Source: Desmodesmus armatus (Eukaryota > Chlorophyta > Chlorophyceae > Sphaeropleales > Scenedesmaceae). From it: a DNA stretch of 64,000 nt. Under the pieces are notes generated by a model that worked only from the letters and a program-made list of their open reading frames with translations, had not been told where the DNA came from and did no database searches. The stretch spans positions 1 to 64,000 of the forward strand of contig VIIQ02000150.1 in NCBI GenBank assembly GCA_007449985.2, read 5' to 3'. Below, piece by piece: positions 36,501-47,908 of this stretch; the first letter of the stretch is position 1, and every line of letters begins with the position of its first letter. A program made the translations under genes and the position numbers.

Positions 36501-37683
36501 TGCTGCTGTCAGCAGGAGGCTGGGCCAGCACTGCTGCCATTGTGGCTGGGTCTATCTGCTGGCTGGCAACGGCAGCCATCAGCAGCAGCTCCTGCGCTGC
36601 CACGGGCCTGTCTTCTGACAGGATGTCGAGCAGGGCTGCAGTCCCTGGGTCTGCAAAGGCTGACGGCTCATCTAGGCTGGGGTCGCTGCAGAAGAAGTCA
36701 GAGCTCACAGCTGTATCTGCTGTTGCCAAGGGGGGCATAGGCTGCTGCTCGGGTGCTGCTGGTGCTGGCACCTCATCATCTTCTGTGAGACGAGCCCTGC
36801 TGGCGCTGCGCACCAAAGCGGCAGCCAGGTTGGAAGCGGCTTCGACAGGCAGCTGCTGGGAGGCCGCTGCAGCAGCCACTGCTGACAGCGCAGTGGCGAG
36901 AGCTGAGGCTTGCTCCTGTGCTGCTGCAGCAACCGAGGGTGCAGCAGGCGGGCGCGGCGGCAGGCCAGAGGAGCCAGCAGCTGTGGGAGTGACTGCGCTG
37001 CTACATGGCCCAGATGCAGGCAGGGAGGCGCAGCTGCTGGGGACTGCTGCAGCATCCATGCTGCTGGTAGCAGGCTCTGCAGCAGAAGGGTCGACGTCCT
37101 CGACCACTGTGCTGAGCTGTGCTGAGCTGCTTGATGCTGAGCTGCTTCCTGCAGGCTTGAACAGTGCCTGTCGCCTGCTGGCTGATGCCTCAGTGGCTGC
37201 AGGAAGCTGGTCTGTGCTGAGCCCGGCTGCGATGTCATCGCTGTTGGTGTCCTGCAGGCGCCATGCGGCCTCGGTGCCATCAGCCTGAGGGCGATCCATC
37301 TGCATCTCCTGGCCCTGCAGTTGCTGCTTGATGCTGTGCAGCTGCGCCTGGAGCTGCGCCTGTGAGTCAGCACAGCCAGAGTGCTCGCCGTTCAGCACAG
37401 TGGACATCAGCTCCACCGACTCCCCCAACAGCTGCATCAGCTTGGGGTTGTTCTTTGCTGGGCTGGCTGATGAGGAAGCTGTCGAAGGGGGCGTAGGCCC
37501 GCTGGTGGCTGTGCTGCTGCTGCCTGGAGGAGCAACAGTGGGTGCCTGCTGCTGGTCATGCCCAGGGGCAAGGGATGCTCGCATGCCCACCGCCACATCA
37601 GCTGTGCGGTGGGGTTCTGAGCCATCCATGCCAGCCGGCACACCACCAGGCTGTTGGGTTGGTTGATGCACGACTGCCCCTGC
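33526..37683 (-). CDS. giant Gln/Ala-rich exon, about 1,386 codons; function unknown
   Basis: The frame is open for 4.16 kb to a stop at 33526. The 5' side is a pyrimidine-rich acceptor ending in CAG just before 37683, so this is the last exon of a gene whose earlier exons I did not locate. If no upstream exon exists, an internal ATG at 37629 (MDGSEPHRT) could serve. The protein is mostly poly-Gln, poly-Ala and Ser/Pro-rich sequence. Better-structured islands are KLMQLLGESVELMSTVLNGE, LVLCKLLGFKDPDDADVQDV and MNELLYGYQPNAAGVAGV. It ends in a poly-Gln tail. Such composition is common in transcription or RNA-processing regulators, but no DNA- or RNA-binding domain is visible, so that is speculation. 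The complementary strand is also open over long stretches because of CAG/CTG composition. Confidence 0.6.
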
Positions 37684-38892
37684 CTGAACAGCAATAGGGA
37701 GGGAGGGGACAACGTGGAGATGTGAAGAGGCCAGCAACGACGATTAAAGTCATTCATGAAGATCAAAAAACCCGGAGAACGATTGGGTGGGTCCCATGCT
37801 CGCGTGGGCGCCTGCAAGAAGTGAAACTGCAAGCAAACTGCAAGCCTTGCCCCACCCCGCCCCAATCCAGCCAGCACCCTGGCCGATCGCGATTTGATTA
37901 CAGGTCAAAGCACCTCGGAAGAAGCATTGGAGTTGATGGTACCTGCCAGTCCATCAGTCAGACGCGGGTGCCGGGAGCCTTGGAGTGCCCCCTATGGCTG
38001 CCAGGCAACCCCGAAGAGACGTTCAGCTCACCTATTGTCTGAGCACGCCCTCGAAGCTGTATGCTTGCAGCCGGACAGTATCACTACACGGATTTGGAGT
38101 GTTGCAAGGACCTATTGAAGTGCGCAATAAGAATAAGACCTTTCAAATGGCAAAAGAATAGCATGCTGGTTAGGAGCATCGGCGACGGAAGAGGTCCTCC
38201 TGGCAAGAGAACGTAACAGCATATAACAGGTTGGACCTCGATGATCGATCCAAAAGCTCCTGTTTCAATCCAAACGTGCTCGTCTTGCGGGTGGGGAGGT
38301 CATCCTGGGTGAGTGGTATCCTCAGAGACTTGCCAAACAGGTGCCAACCTTGTTCAGTGGGCACCTGCAGGCTGGCCACTTCCAAGGGCAGGATCATACT
38401 GTTGTAGGCTAATTGACGAGATATGGACCTGCCAAGTGCATCATAGGACCTGGCACAAGGCATACATGGTGGCCACCGGCACTGTGCAACAGCTCAAAGC
38501 TGGCTGGGCACCTGCCAGGCTGGTGCCACAGAGACGGTTGAACCGCAGGCAATGGTGTAGGGGAGAATGATCCATGCCATGAGGCGGCATAAGTGATGTC
38601 CACGGGCTACAGTGTCACCGTGCTCAGCCAATACAATGATTCTGATACCTCCAGGCTGGCAGCAAATTTGTCACAAAACCCGCCCAGCACATCAAGCGCC
38701 AGAATATTGGACACGATCCAGTACGAATTGGTACAAAACTCCTTATGACAGCGCCCATTGCGCTGACAGCACGAGATCCTGCTCAGCTGTCGCCAACGCT
38801 CTCAGCCATCCACCCGCTGCTCGACATCCCATCAGCATTTTGCCGCTCTAGAGAGCAACACTGTTCACTGCAATTGTATTGCAACCCTCAGT
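37684..38892. other. 1.2 kb region between the Gln-rich gene and the MGDG synthase gene
   Basis: This is a divergent spacer that should contain both promoters and perhaps the missing 5' exon(s) of the - strand Gln-rich gene. A - strand frame at 38170-38463 looks coding-like (LEVASLQVPTEQGWHLFGKS), but I could not link it by a splice. Confidence 0.4.
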
Positions 38893-41800
38893 ATGATACC
38901 CACAACGCCGCATGAACACTGCGGTCAATCAGCTGACGTGGTGCCAGGGCTGCTGCCACCTCAGATCCCTGCAATCCTGCTAGGAGCTGGCAGGCAGAGC
39001 TTCTCATATCCACCAGCTGCGCCATCAGCTAATGCAGGTGCCGCCAGGCAGCCCTTCTGGAGGCAGCAGGGGTCAGACCAGCAGGTCGACTACGCAGCAG
39101 CACAGCAGCAGCAGTTGCAGCACAACAGCGCCCAGCAACTGCAGCAGGCCAGCAGCAGGGTTAGCAACAACACAAGCAGTAGACGACATGTGCCAACTGC
39201 CAGTGGGTCCTCCCCAGGCCCATCATCATCTAGCAGCAATGCTGGCAGGGCACCAATCGACATTGTGCTGAGAGGCATTGCAGCAGGAGGCATAGGGGCT
39301 GGCATTGGTGGCATGGTGAGGCTGCAGGACCCTAATTTCAGGGCTCAAGTCATCACCTGCAGCCTTGTCGACTCCTCACCAGCACCAATTGCATCATGCC
39401 AGCCCTTTTTGCAGTCTCAACAATTGCACCCAGTTGCTGCCAAACCATCATGCATGCACCAATGGCCAACTGCATGTTTCTGTGGATGCTGGCAGACAGC
39501 ATACTATAACGGTTGTGTGGTTATGATGCTGGCTGCAGACCCCTGCCAATTGGGCAACGCGTTGCTCAGCCATACCTAGGAAAACCTGCTGCTGTCACTC
39601 GTCGCATTCCCCACATCTGCAGCCACAGCTCCCTTGATTCACACACTTACTAGTCACACCAGCCAACCCACATGCAACAAACCTAGTCAGCAACCTCACA
39701 ACTTTTTTCGTGCCGCCTGACTGACCTGCTCGTGTGCATGTTGCAGTTTTGTGGGCCATCGGAAGCCTTCCACTTGCGGCTGTGGCCCTTGGGCGGCTCC
39801 AGCAGGTCTGCCAGCAGCAGCAAAAAGCAGAAGACGGTGCTGATCATGATGTCAAACACAGGTGTGTCAGCAGAGGGTGTACGTGTACTATCATGCATGC
39901 TCAGTAGGAACCATTTACTGGGATAGCCTAATCAGGCAAAACTGCTGAGGAGTGTGAGTCAGCGGCTGTGCGACAGGTGGCAACATGACATGCTAGATCT
40001 GCAGCAGGCAGCTGGCCAAGGGCCAAGCAGTCCAGCAACAGGCACAGGGTTTGCGCCAGTTAGTTACAATAGCATTATGCAGGTGTGGGGCTGCATGTAC
40101 TTGGCTGCTGTGTGAGGCTGTGCAGTTGATGAGCAGTTGATTGAACAGGAAAAGCGCCCACTGCACAGCACAGCACAGCACAGCTACAGCCACAGCCTGG
40201 CAGGCGACCCAGCAGCTTGTCAGGCTGGTGTTTGAGCAGCTTGGACTGCGCACTGGTTGGATTAGGTCATCTTTCCTCAGGATTTCCTGACAACCACAAT
40301 ATGCCAGCTTTGCATTAGGAACTCATGCAACGATTTGAGGTATGTTTTTGTATGTGTGGTGGCTGACCGCAGGTGGTGGGCACAAGGCGTCAGCTGAGGC
40401 ACTCAAGCAGGCATTTGAGGAGAAGTTTGGGGACAAATACAAGGTGCGAAAGTGCTGCCGACCCAGCTGAAGGGTATTTCAGCAGCTTCTTGCGAGCGGC
40501 CGTTGGCCCTGCATTGGGCAGGTGTGCTGTGCATGCAGGGCCAGCACGCCCACTGTCTACATGTCGCTGTCCACCAACATTCGCCCTAGGTGCACATGAA
40601 GCAAAAGTAGCTGAGCAGAGATACCACGTGCTGCCCTGCCGTCACCAACATGGTATCCTCATTTCCTGGCGTCAACTGCCTACACCTCCATGCCTTTTTC
40701 CTGCAGGTGCTGATTGTAGACATGTGGGCGGAGCACACGCCCTACCCGTTCAACCAGATGCCCAACAGCTACAGCTTCATGGTGCAGCACGGTTGGATGT
40801 GGAGGCTGGCATACAACACGCTGCAGCCGCCGGCGTGCCACATGCCCTACATGTCTGCCATACACGCCTTCACCGCCGCCGGACTGAACCAGGCTTTTGA
40901 CCTGTAAGCCACTCAGCTAGCTAGCTATTCAGCAGTGGGTGCTGCCACTGTGGGAGGATTTATGTACCGGCATGTGCGCATTGGTTGCTTGCATGGGCTA
41001 TGGACACTAGCGGCCTGCTGATACCTACCCCATGTACAGTTCATGCAGCTGTGCAGGCGAGTGCTGCATTACAACGCACACATCTACCCTGGGTGCAAAC
41101 AAACTTGCAGGTTTGCATGGAATGGCAGTGGTGTGACCCGACGTGTTCGCACGCTGTTGCGTTGAAGAGAACTGCATCTTTGGCACGCGCCCCCTGCGCC
41201 AAAATGCATGCCACTGCCCCTGCCCCTCGTATGCAGGTATGATCCAGACCTAGTGGTCTCTGTGCACCCCCTGATGCAGCACATCCCAGCGCGGGTGCTA
41301 GCAGCACGTGCCAAGCGGTTGAACAGGGCTGCGCCTGCCCCTCTAGCCACTGTGGTGACAGACTTCACCACGTGTCACAACACCTGGTTCTACAAGAAGG
41401 TCAACAAGTGCTATGTGCCAACAGAGTTCTGCAAGTGGGTGCTAGTCGACAGGATGCGCTGTGCCAAGCCGTAGTGGTAGAGTTGTTTTGGTGGCCCGGC
41501 AAGATGCGTGCATGCTTGGGAGTCAACCGTGACATGTGAATGGACTGCTTGTTGCTTGGTAGTCAGTGGGCGCCGATGGTGTCAGCCTCAGCAGGCAGTG
41601 TGTCACAGGGCCTGCAGGCCTGCAGAACTTCCACGTCAGGGGGCTGTTCTGTGTGCAGAAGTAGTATCACTGACTTTATGACATATTCCCTTGCAGCGGC
41701 GGTGGCCGTTGGCAAGCCCATGCGTGCTGCATGATGCCTCAGCGCCCCTGCAGCTCCCCAAGGCTTGCACGCTTTCCTTACTCATGGTCTGTTCACTGCC

Positions 41801-44005
41801 GCTTGTACCTCGCTTGCGCAGGAACCTGGGTTTGGGCATGGGCTTGAGGCCGGAGCAGCTGGTGCTGTACGGCCTGCCTATCAGGCCCATCTTCAGCAAG
41901 AAGCTGCCCAGCAAGAGCTCGCTGCGCAAGAGGCTGGTGAGTGATGTGCGCAAAGGCGCCGTGCTGTGCATGGTTGCATATGCCCTTGTCATGTGCTGCC
42001 TGTGATTGCAAGATGGTCAATTTCTCTGCAGCAGGCGTGGTTTATTGCATGGAGGCATGTCTTACCTGCACTGGGTGGTATGCAAAAGCCACACTGGTAT
42101 TACATATGGTATTGGGTGGCAGGTGCGCCGCAGCAGCAAGCTTGCTGTGTGCAGGGGCTTCTCAGCACCCAGACGTGTGCTGGGGCACAGCCTGAGTGAT
42201 CCTCTCTCACTTGGTGCTGCACGGCCTGCTGCAGGACTTCCTTACTGCATGCACTTCTCCTCAGCACGCAGGCATGCACTTCTCTGCAACACCCAGGCGC
42301 CTGGTGGAGTACACCTGAGCTTTGATGCAAATGTCTGCCATCTCTTGTTGCTGCAGGGCCTGCTGCAGGGCGTTCCTGCCATCCTGCTGGTGGGTGGTGG
42401 TGAGGGCATGGGCAAGCTGAAGGCAACCGTAGAGCAGCTGGACCTCAAGCTGCAGGGCAGCGCTCAGGTGAGACACGAGTGCTGGCAAGTTGTTAGCACA
42501 ACATGCGGTGGGACATGCATATCGCACGTGGACATAGGGGTTGCGTTGCATTGAGTAGTGGATGCAGTGTTACAAGGGATAGGCATGTAAACTGTGCTCT
42601 CTGCCTGGCCCATGCATCCACACCCTGGCGGTTTGGTTGTCACCAACCCAGCGCGGTCGATGTTCAGTCCTGTTGCACTTTCAGGTCCAGCACGTATGCA
42701 ATCACCGCCGCATGGGCTGCTGGCCTTTTGGTGTTGAAGCAGCCATCGCCACTGGGTACGGGCTTGTTTGCTGACAGAGTGTGGGTGCCTTGCCAATGCT
42801 TGTGCCAGGTTGCTGTTATCTGTGGCCGCAACAAGAAGCTGCTGGCAGAGCTGAAGTCCACTCAGTGGCCTGGTGGCAGTCACGTGGTGGCATGTGGCTT
42901 TGTGGACAACATCCACGAGGTGCGCAGCCTCAACCTGGGTCAACAGCACGGTACCTGCTTGTCCTGCCTACTGCCAGCGTGCTGCTTCTAGGCCCCCTAA
43001 TAGCTAGCGCACGCCAGTCTGGCTGGCAACTTGTTGTATCAGTTTTCCGCCAGCCGGCAGGAGAAGTCGGCAGGTTGGCCACGGAATGCCATGCTTGGCG
43101 GCCAAGCCGTGGGGTGTAGGATTGGGGTTTGGGCCTTGAACATCCAGTGCTGGCCAGGCTGTGGTGCCATGTGGTGTGCGGCAACTGACACTCCCGGGTT
43201 TTGCCATGACACGGCTGCTGCTGGTTGTTGCCTGTGCAGTGGATGGCTGCTGTTGACACCATCATCACCAAGGCAGGCCCAGGCACCATTGCCGAGGCAC
43301 TCATCAGTGGGCTACCCATCCTGCTCAACGGCAACGTGCCTTGCCAGGTGTGTGCCTTGCATGGCCCAGGTGGTTTACATTGGATCAGAAGTTGACAGTG
43401 ACCCCAAAAATGCGGCGTGTCTGCAAGAAACATGCAGGCAGCAGTGGGTGGCTAGGTATCCAGTTCACCCGGGCCAACATAGGGGTGGGATACAACCAGA
43501 ATGGTCCCTGTCATGCCGCTAGCAGGGGGCACCTCAAGCAGTTTGCAGCATCAGCATCGACAGTGCCATGCACATTGGCAGCTTTTCATATCCGCTGGAG
43601 GCATGTTGCGGCAGCAAGGCGTTCCTGTGCTGCAGACCGCAGGCCACCAACCTTTGCTCTGTTTGCATCCTGCTGCTGCAATCTGTCGCCCTTGCTGTGC
43701 CTGCGCAGGAGGAGGGCAACATCCCCTACGTGGTCGACAATGGCGTGGGCACCTTCGAGACAGAACCAGCTAAGATCGCAGACATCATGGCGGAGTGGCT
43801 GACGCCAGACAACAAGCAGGACTTCAGGAACATGGCACACCGCAGCAGAGCCTTGGGCAGGCCCCATGCTGTGTATGACATCGCAACGGACTTGGCACAG
43901 CTGGCGGATGAGGTTGGGGCGCTGGCGAAGCAGGTCGTGGGCAGCTGCTGCAAGGGCAAGGGGAAGGGTAAGGCTCTGCCTGTGGGGCAGTTGGTGGCTG
44001 CGTGA
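38893..44005 (+). CDS. MGD1: monogalactosyldiacylglycerol synthase, 10 exons, 581 aa
   Basis: Exons: 38893-39315, 39747-39861, 40373-40443, 40707-40903, 41237-41434, 41822-41936, 42357-42467, 42809-42919, 43240-43347 and 43709-44005. All phases agree. The enzyme transfers galactose from UDP-galactose to diacylglycerol at the chloroplast envelope, making the main thylakoid lipid. Family motifs are [15 protein letters not shown] (about 176-190), [20 protein letters not shown] and [43 protein letters not shown] (about 383-392), VICGRNKKL and [18 protein letters not shown] (about 457 onward) follow. The final exon gives [16 protein letters not shown]. The GGGH and GPGT motifs are the GT28-type nucleotide-sugar and acceptor regions. 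The first exon is Gln/Ser-rich and would carry the transit peptide; its start is the least certain part. Confidence 0.93.
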
Positions 44006-45115
44006 GGAGCGGAGCGTGCATGTTACCGCCTGCCGCTGCAGTGGCGCGATAGTTTGTCGATGTCAATACTGTGTTGGTATGTTGCTGCCGGCACGGTGTG
44101 AGCGAAGCCAGTCTCGTGTGAAGGGGCTGCAGGACTCACACATGTGTTAGACGGGCTTTGTCAGGCAGCTGCTGCTAAGTGTACTGTGGTTGATCGCCTG
44201 CGTTGGCAAGGCGTTGCTGCTGATGCTGCCTGGGGCTTGGTGTGCTGGGGTTAATTGCCTGCGGGCGGCCATTGGGTAGGCAAGGTTGCTGCAGGGTGCT
44301 GTGGGCGCAGGGGTGGGGCACGGGGAAGCAGCGTGTGACACATTGCGCCACTGTGCAGCAGCAGCGTTGGTTTGCAGGGACGTTCCTGCCTTTTTTGCTG
44401 GCTGAGAGATGTCCTGAGTCAAACGATTTCTATTGAGGGATTGACTTCCAGGGTTGGGACTGGACAGTCAGTTTTTGGGTTTGGCCAATTCGCAACCCTT
44501 TGGGGAGTGTAGCAGGTGTGGAGCTTTTGTGCAGGGGTGTTTTTGGGATGAAAGGCCTGTTGGCACCATCGACTGTCACACCTTTTGTGTGACGGTACTG
44601 CAATGACTGTCAACATGACAGTTTCGTTTGCTGCTTGCACACACCCTGGCTGCAAAGCCAGGTATGCTTATCATCACTGTGCTGATTCACGACAGCAGCA
44701 TCCCTTCACTGGCTGTTCCTGGAGCACATCTCTTGCCTGCCTGTCAGAAGTTCTGACAAGTGAGGGTGAGAAGCTGAGTTGTGGTTCTGGTTCGTCAATG
44801 CTAGGCTACCAGTGCTGGGCCTCTCTTGCTGCACACACATGTTGCACATTGGCATGTGTGGGTTGTGCGCACACTGCTTGTGCTGTCAAAGAGGCATTCA
44901 GGGTGGCAATCCGGCCTAGCACAGTGACCTGGTTTGGATCTGAACGGTGATTTGACCACAAGTCTGATTGCATCGCTGGGAGTGATAGTACCATGGGTGC
45001 CTGCTGGGAGGCCATGTCTCTAGCTGGGCTGCTCTATTGAAACAACCACAGCTCTTCGCCCAATGCTATGGTGTAAGCTACCCTTCTGCATCAAACCCAC
45101 ATACTCTTCCAATGT
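44006..45115. other. 1.1 kb intergenic spacer between convergent genes
   Basis: This lies between the MGDG synthase stop and the glycosylase stop, so it should hold both 3' UTRs. No other gene or repeat is evident. Confidence 0.5.
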
Positions 45116-47464
45116 TTACTCCCCACAGCTCACACCCACACTAGACACCGGCCATGCAATCTGCGCCAGCCTCTCGGCTAGCTGCTTGTAAGGCCGCTCC
45201 CTGTCAGCATTAGACATGGGCGCAGCACCAGACGTGCTTGTCAGCACCCACACCTCTGTCTTGCCCACTGGCAGGGGCCAGCCTGGCGGCAGCATATCTG
45301 GGGGCTGCTTCCCTAGCTGTACTGCTGTCGAGGCAACCTTGTGTTTGCCACGCCTCAACTGCCCCGCTGCGTCAATATTGAGTAGCTCTAGGTACTGCCG
45401 CTTTCCAGTAAAGGCCACGAGTGCTGGGGCACCACATGTGCCACACGTGCAGCCTGCAAGTACGACAGGGCAGCACAGACAGGGGGCAGGGGGAGCGGGG
45501 ATTTACTGATGGATCATCGGCCGAGGCTGCGTTTACTGAAAGTACACGAAGCCGTTTCTGTAAAGCTCGACGCCTGGCACTTGCAGTGCTCAGACTTTGA
45601 TGACTTGATGATTAAGACCAAGGGTGGTAGGTACATGCGCTACCGTACTGCCAAGCTGAGCTGTGAGTAAGCCCACACACCCTGCCTCAAGCAGCAGGGT
45701 GAGCAAAGTGTGCAGACAGCATCATCCTGCCCTGCAGATAGTGTTGTGCAGACGGCGTTGTCACAGCAAGACGCTGGCAAAAATCTGTGAAGATTGGCGC
45801 GTGAAACAAGCCGCCCAAACCACAAGCCCTGACAGAGAAAAGAGCGCGCTCACCTATGCTTTCAGATGCAGTAGCCACATGCTGCTTGAGCCGCTCATAA
45901 AACGCTCCCCTCCAGCGTGCAAAGTCTTCAGAAGTGAAGAGGGAGCTGTGGGCGACAGCAGCAGCAATAGCAAGCAGACAGTCAGACTGTCTTGCAGGTT
46001 TTGTCACACCGGCAGTGTCCTAGGTGACCGCTGCACAGGTCTGAGGCTGGTTCAGGGCAACCAGATTGGCAACCCCTCTGCCTATTGGCAGCTTTGCAGA
46101 GCGCAGCACAGCACATCAAATCAGCAGCACACCACACCAGTACAGCAACTGTGCCTGAGCTGCTGGTACAGCAGCTGTGCTGCCTCTTGCCAAGTGGGTG
46201 ATGGTGCCGGGCTGCCTTACCAGTCAGTCAATCAGTGTTTGTTGCAAAGAGGCCCCGAGAGGCCAAGCCGACCCAATGCAAGCCCTGCGACCAAATCCAT
46301 CATACCTGTCAGTTCCTGGTGTGCCGCTGCCTACATCAATGAACCCCACACCCACTGCTGTGGGCATGACATCATCGGCCTCAGGACCTGCAGTAGGGCA
46401 CAGGCACATCCGTCTATTGGATTACAAAACGCACCCACTTCACTGACACACTCCCAGCTGCCATGATGATGCATCACAAGCCAATGCATGATCCACACCT
46501 CTCACCCCTTATGAAAGTACAAAGTACAAATTGACAAACAGTACAAGTCATTTGGAGCTGGGGAGGAAATGCCATGGAGCCCGGAAAGCGACAGAACCAC
46601 AGATGGATGTCTTCGCAACATGAGCCAGCTCTCTACGACTCTTAGACTGCAGTCAGTAACTGCAGTCAGTGACAGCTGTTACTTGTGGCTGCCTACCTGT
46701 CGTGCCAAGTGGTGCAATGCCGGTGCTGATCAAAATGGGCCACATCCTGTTAGATGGGTTTGAGTAGAAGTGGCCTGTGTGGAAGGCGTGCTCAGAGGGG
46801 TTATGACCGACCTGTCCCGAAGCCGGTGCAACACACAGGTGCAGCAAGTTGACAGCATGTCTCTCCAACAGGGCGCATATCCATTTTCAGTACCATTTCT
46901 GCGGTGCTGGTTAGGTGTGAGCCTCTACTGATTCATGCACATGCTGACGGTGAAGTGTGAGGGGACCCACACAACCCACACCCCTGGCCAGGGGTACCCC
47001 TGGCAGCAATTCAACTGGGCCAATGCTGTGCTGCATCAGAAGGTGTGTAAGACACCGAGCTGTATGACTACTGCAGTCACAGCACGCACCAGGATGAGTC
47101 TGAGTGGGGCGGTGCCGAGCTTGGGACCCAACCCCTTGGGTGGCCCTGTGAGAGAGGCATATGCTTTGCGCTGCTTCTTGGGGGCAACGGGGCTGTTCAG
47201 CACAGCTTTGCTGGGACTGCTGCTCCTGGTAGTGCTCCTGGTGGTTGTTTTCGTTGCTGCTGTGTCCGGGAGAGCCTCTGGTGCCGGTTGGTGTTGCAGC
47301 TGTTTTGCGGGTGATGCAGGCGGTGTTCGTGCACGAGGGAGGGGCCGACTGGGAGGTTGTGTAGAGTCGGCTGGGGGGTCATGTTGTGCTGGCACCGCTG
47401 TGAGTCGTGTGTTTGGAGCAGACTTGAATGCGAAGGCACCGAATGGGTTGTGTGTGTGAGCCAT
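45116..47464 (-). CDS. MUG/TDG-type mismatch-specific uracil/thymine DNA glycosylase, 5 exons, 333 aa
   Basis: Exons: 47090-47464, 46697-46811, 46306-46387, 45854-45945 and 45116-45453. All phases agree and the start is ATG at 47464. The first 115 or so residues are Pro/Ala/Ser/Arg-rich, probably disordered or a targeting region. The catalytic part opens with LRLILVGHNPSEHAFHTGHF and SNPSNRMWPIL. This corresponds to the G-x-NP-x motif with the catalytic-site Asn (about 129) and the NRFW-type motif of the uracil-DNA glycosylase superfamily MUG/TDG branch. GVGFIDVG, LVAFTGKRQY (about 233-242) and the second active-site loop VLTSTSGAAP (about 291-300) follow. Such enzymes remove U or T from G mismatches in base-excision repair. 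Unusually, a CTCGTCG segment spans the exon 4/5 junction. The compartment is not evident. Confidence 0.85.
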
Positions 47465-47908
47465 GGTGACCAGTCTGTTGATCTGAGATCACCCAAATAC
47501 TGTATCCTGAAACAGAACAACAACGAGGACCTACCGGGCAGTGCGATACCTGCTGATTCCCATTTTGCAATCCCAATGAGACCGGTTGATAGCTCCTGCG
47601 AGCAGGGCACAAGCGACAGGGTGTGGGCCACTCAGCCTGGCCTGGCTGAACCTGAGACTTGCATCCGTCTCATCGTTTTCCTCCTGTTCTTCAGGGGAGG
47701 TTTGCAGATCATTTCCAGCAAGGTCGGGCGTTGCTGGCGACCATCGACACTGCACACCTGTCGAGGGTGCTTGTTTTCTGTGTGTGGTGCATGCAAGACG
47801 TGCTGTGTGTGGCAGCAGCGGCGTGACGTTGTGAGCAGCAGCGGCGTGAGTTTCGCTGATCGTGCACCTCCCGAGGAACTGCTGGGCTGGAGAGCGGCTT
47901 AGGGCACC
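47465..47908. other. 444-bp divergent intergenic region
   Basis: This separates the start of the glycosylase gene (- strand) from the start of the PIN-fold gene (+ strand), so it probably contains a shared bidirectional promoter. I see no clear element. Confidence 0.5.

Noticed and set aside
33544..37288. Long + strand open frames opposite the Gln-rich exon (Leu, Cys, Ala or Ser runs)
   Set aside because: These are the expected complements of CAG/CTG repeats. The - strand frame is continuous over 4 kb, whereas these are piecemeal.
38170..38463. - strand frame LEVASLQVPTEQGWHLFGKS as a 5' exon of the Gln-rich gene
   Set aside because: It looks coding-like, but no phase-compatible donor to the acceptor before 37683 could be shown.
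41694..41734. Extra MGDG synthase exon ([12 protein letters not shown])
   Set aside because: Joining 41434 directly to 41822 keeps phase and gives the family sequence [15 protein letters not shown], with the expected spacing to YGLP.
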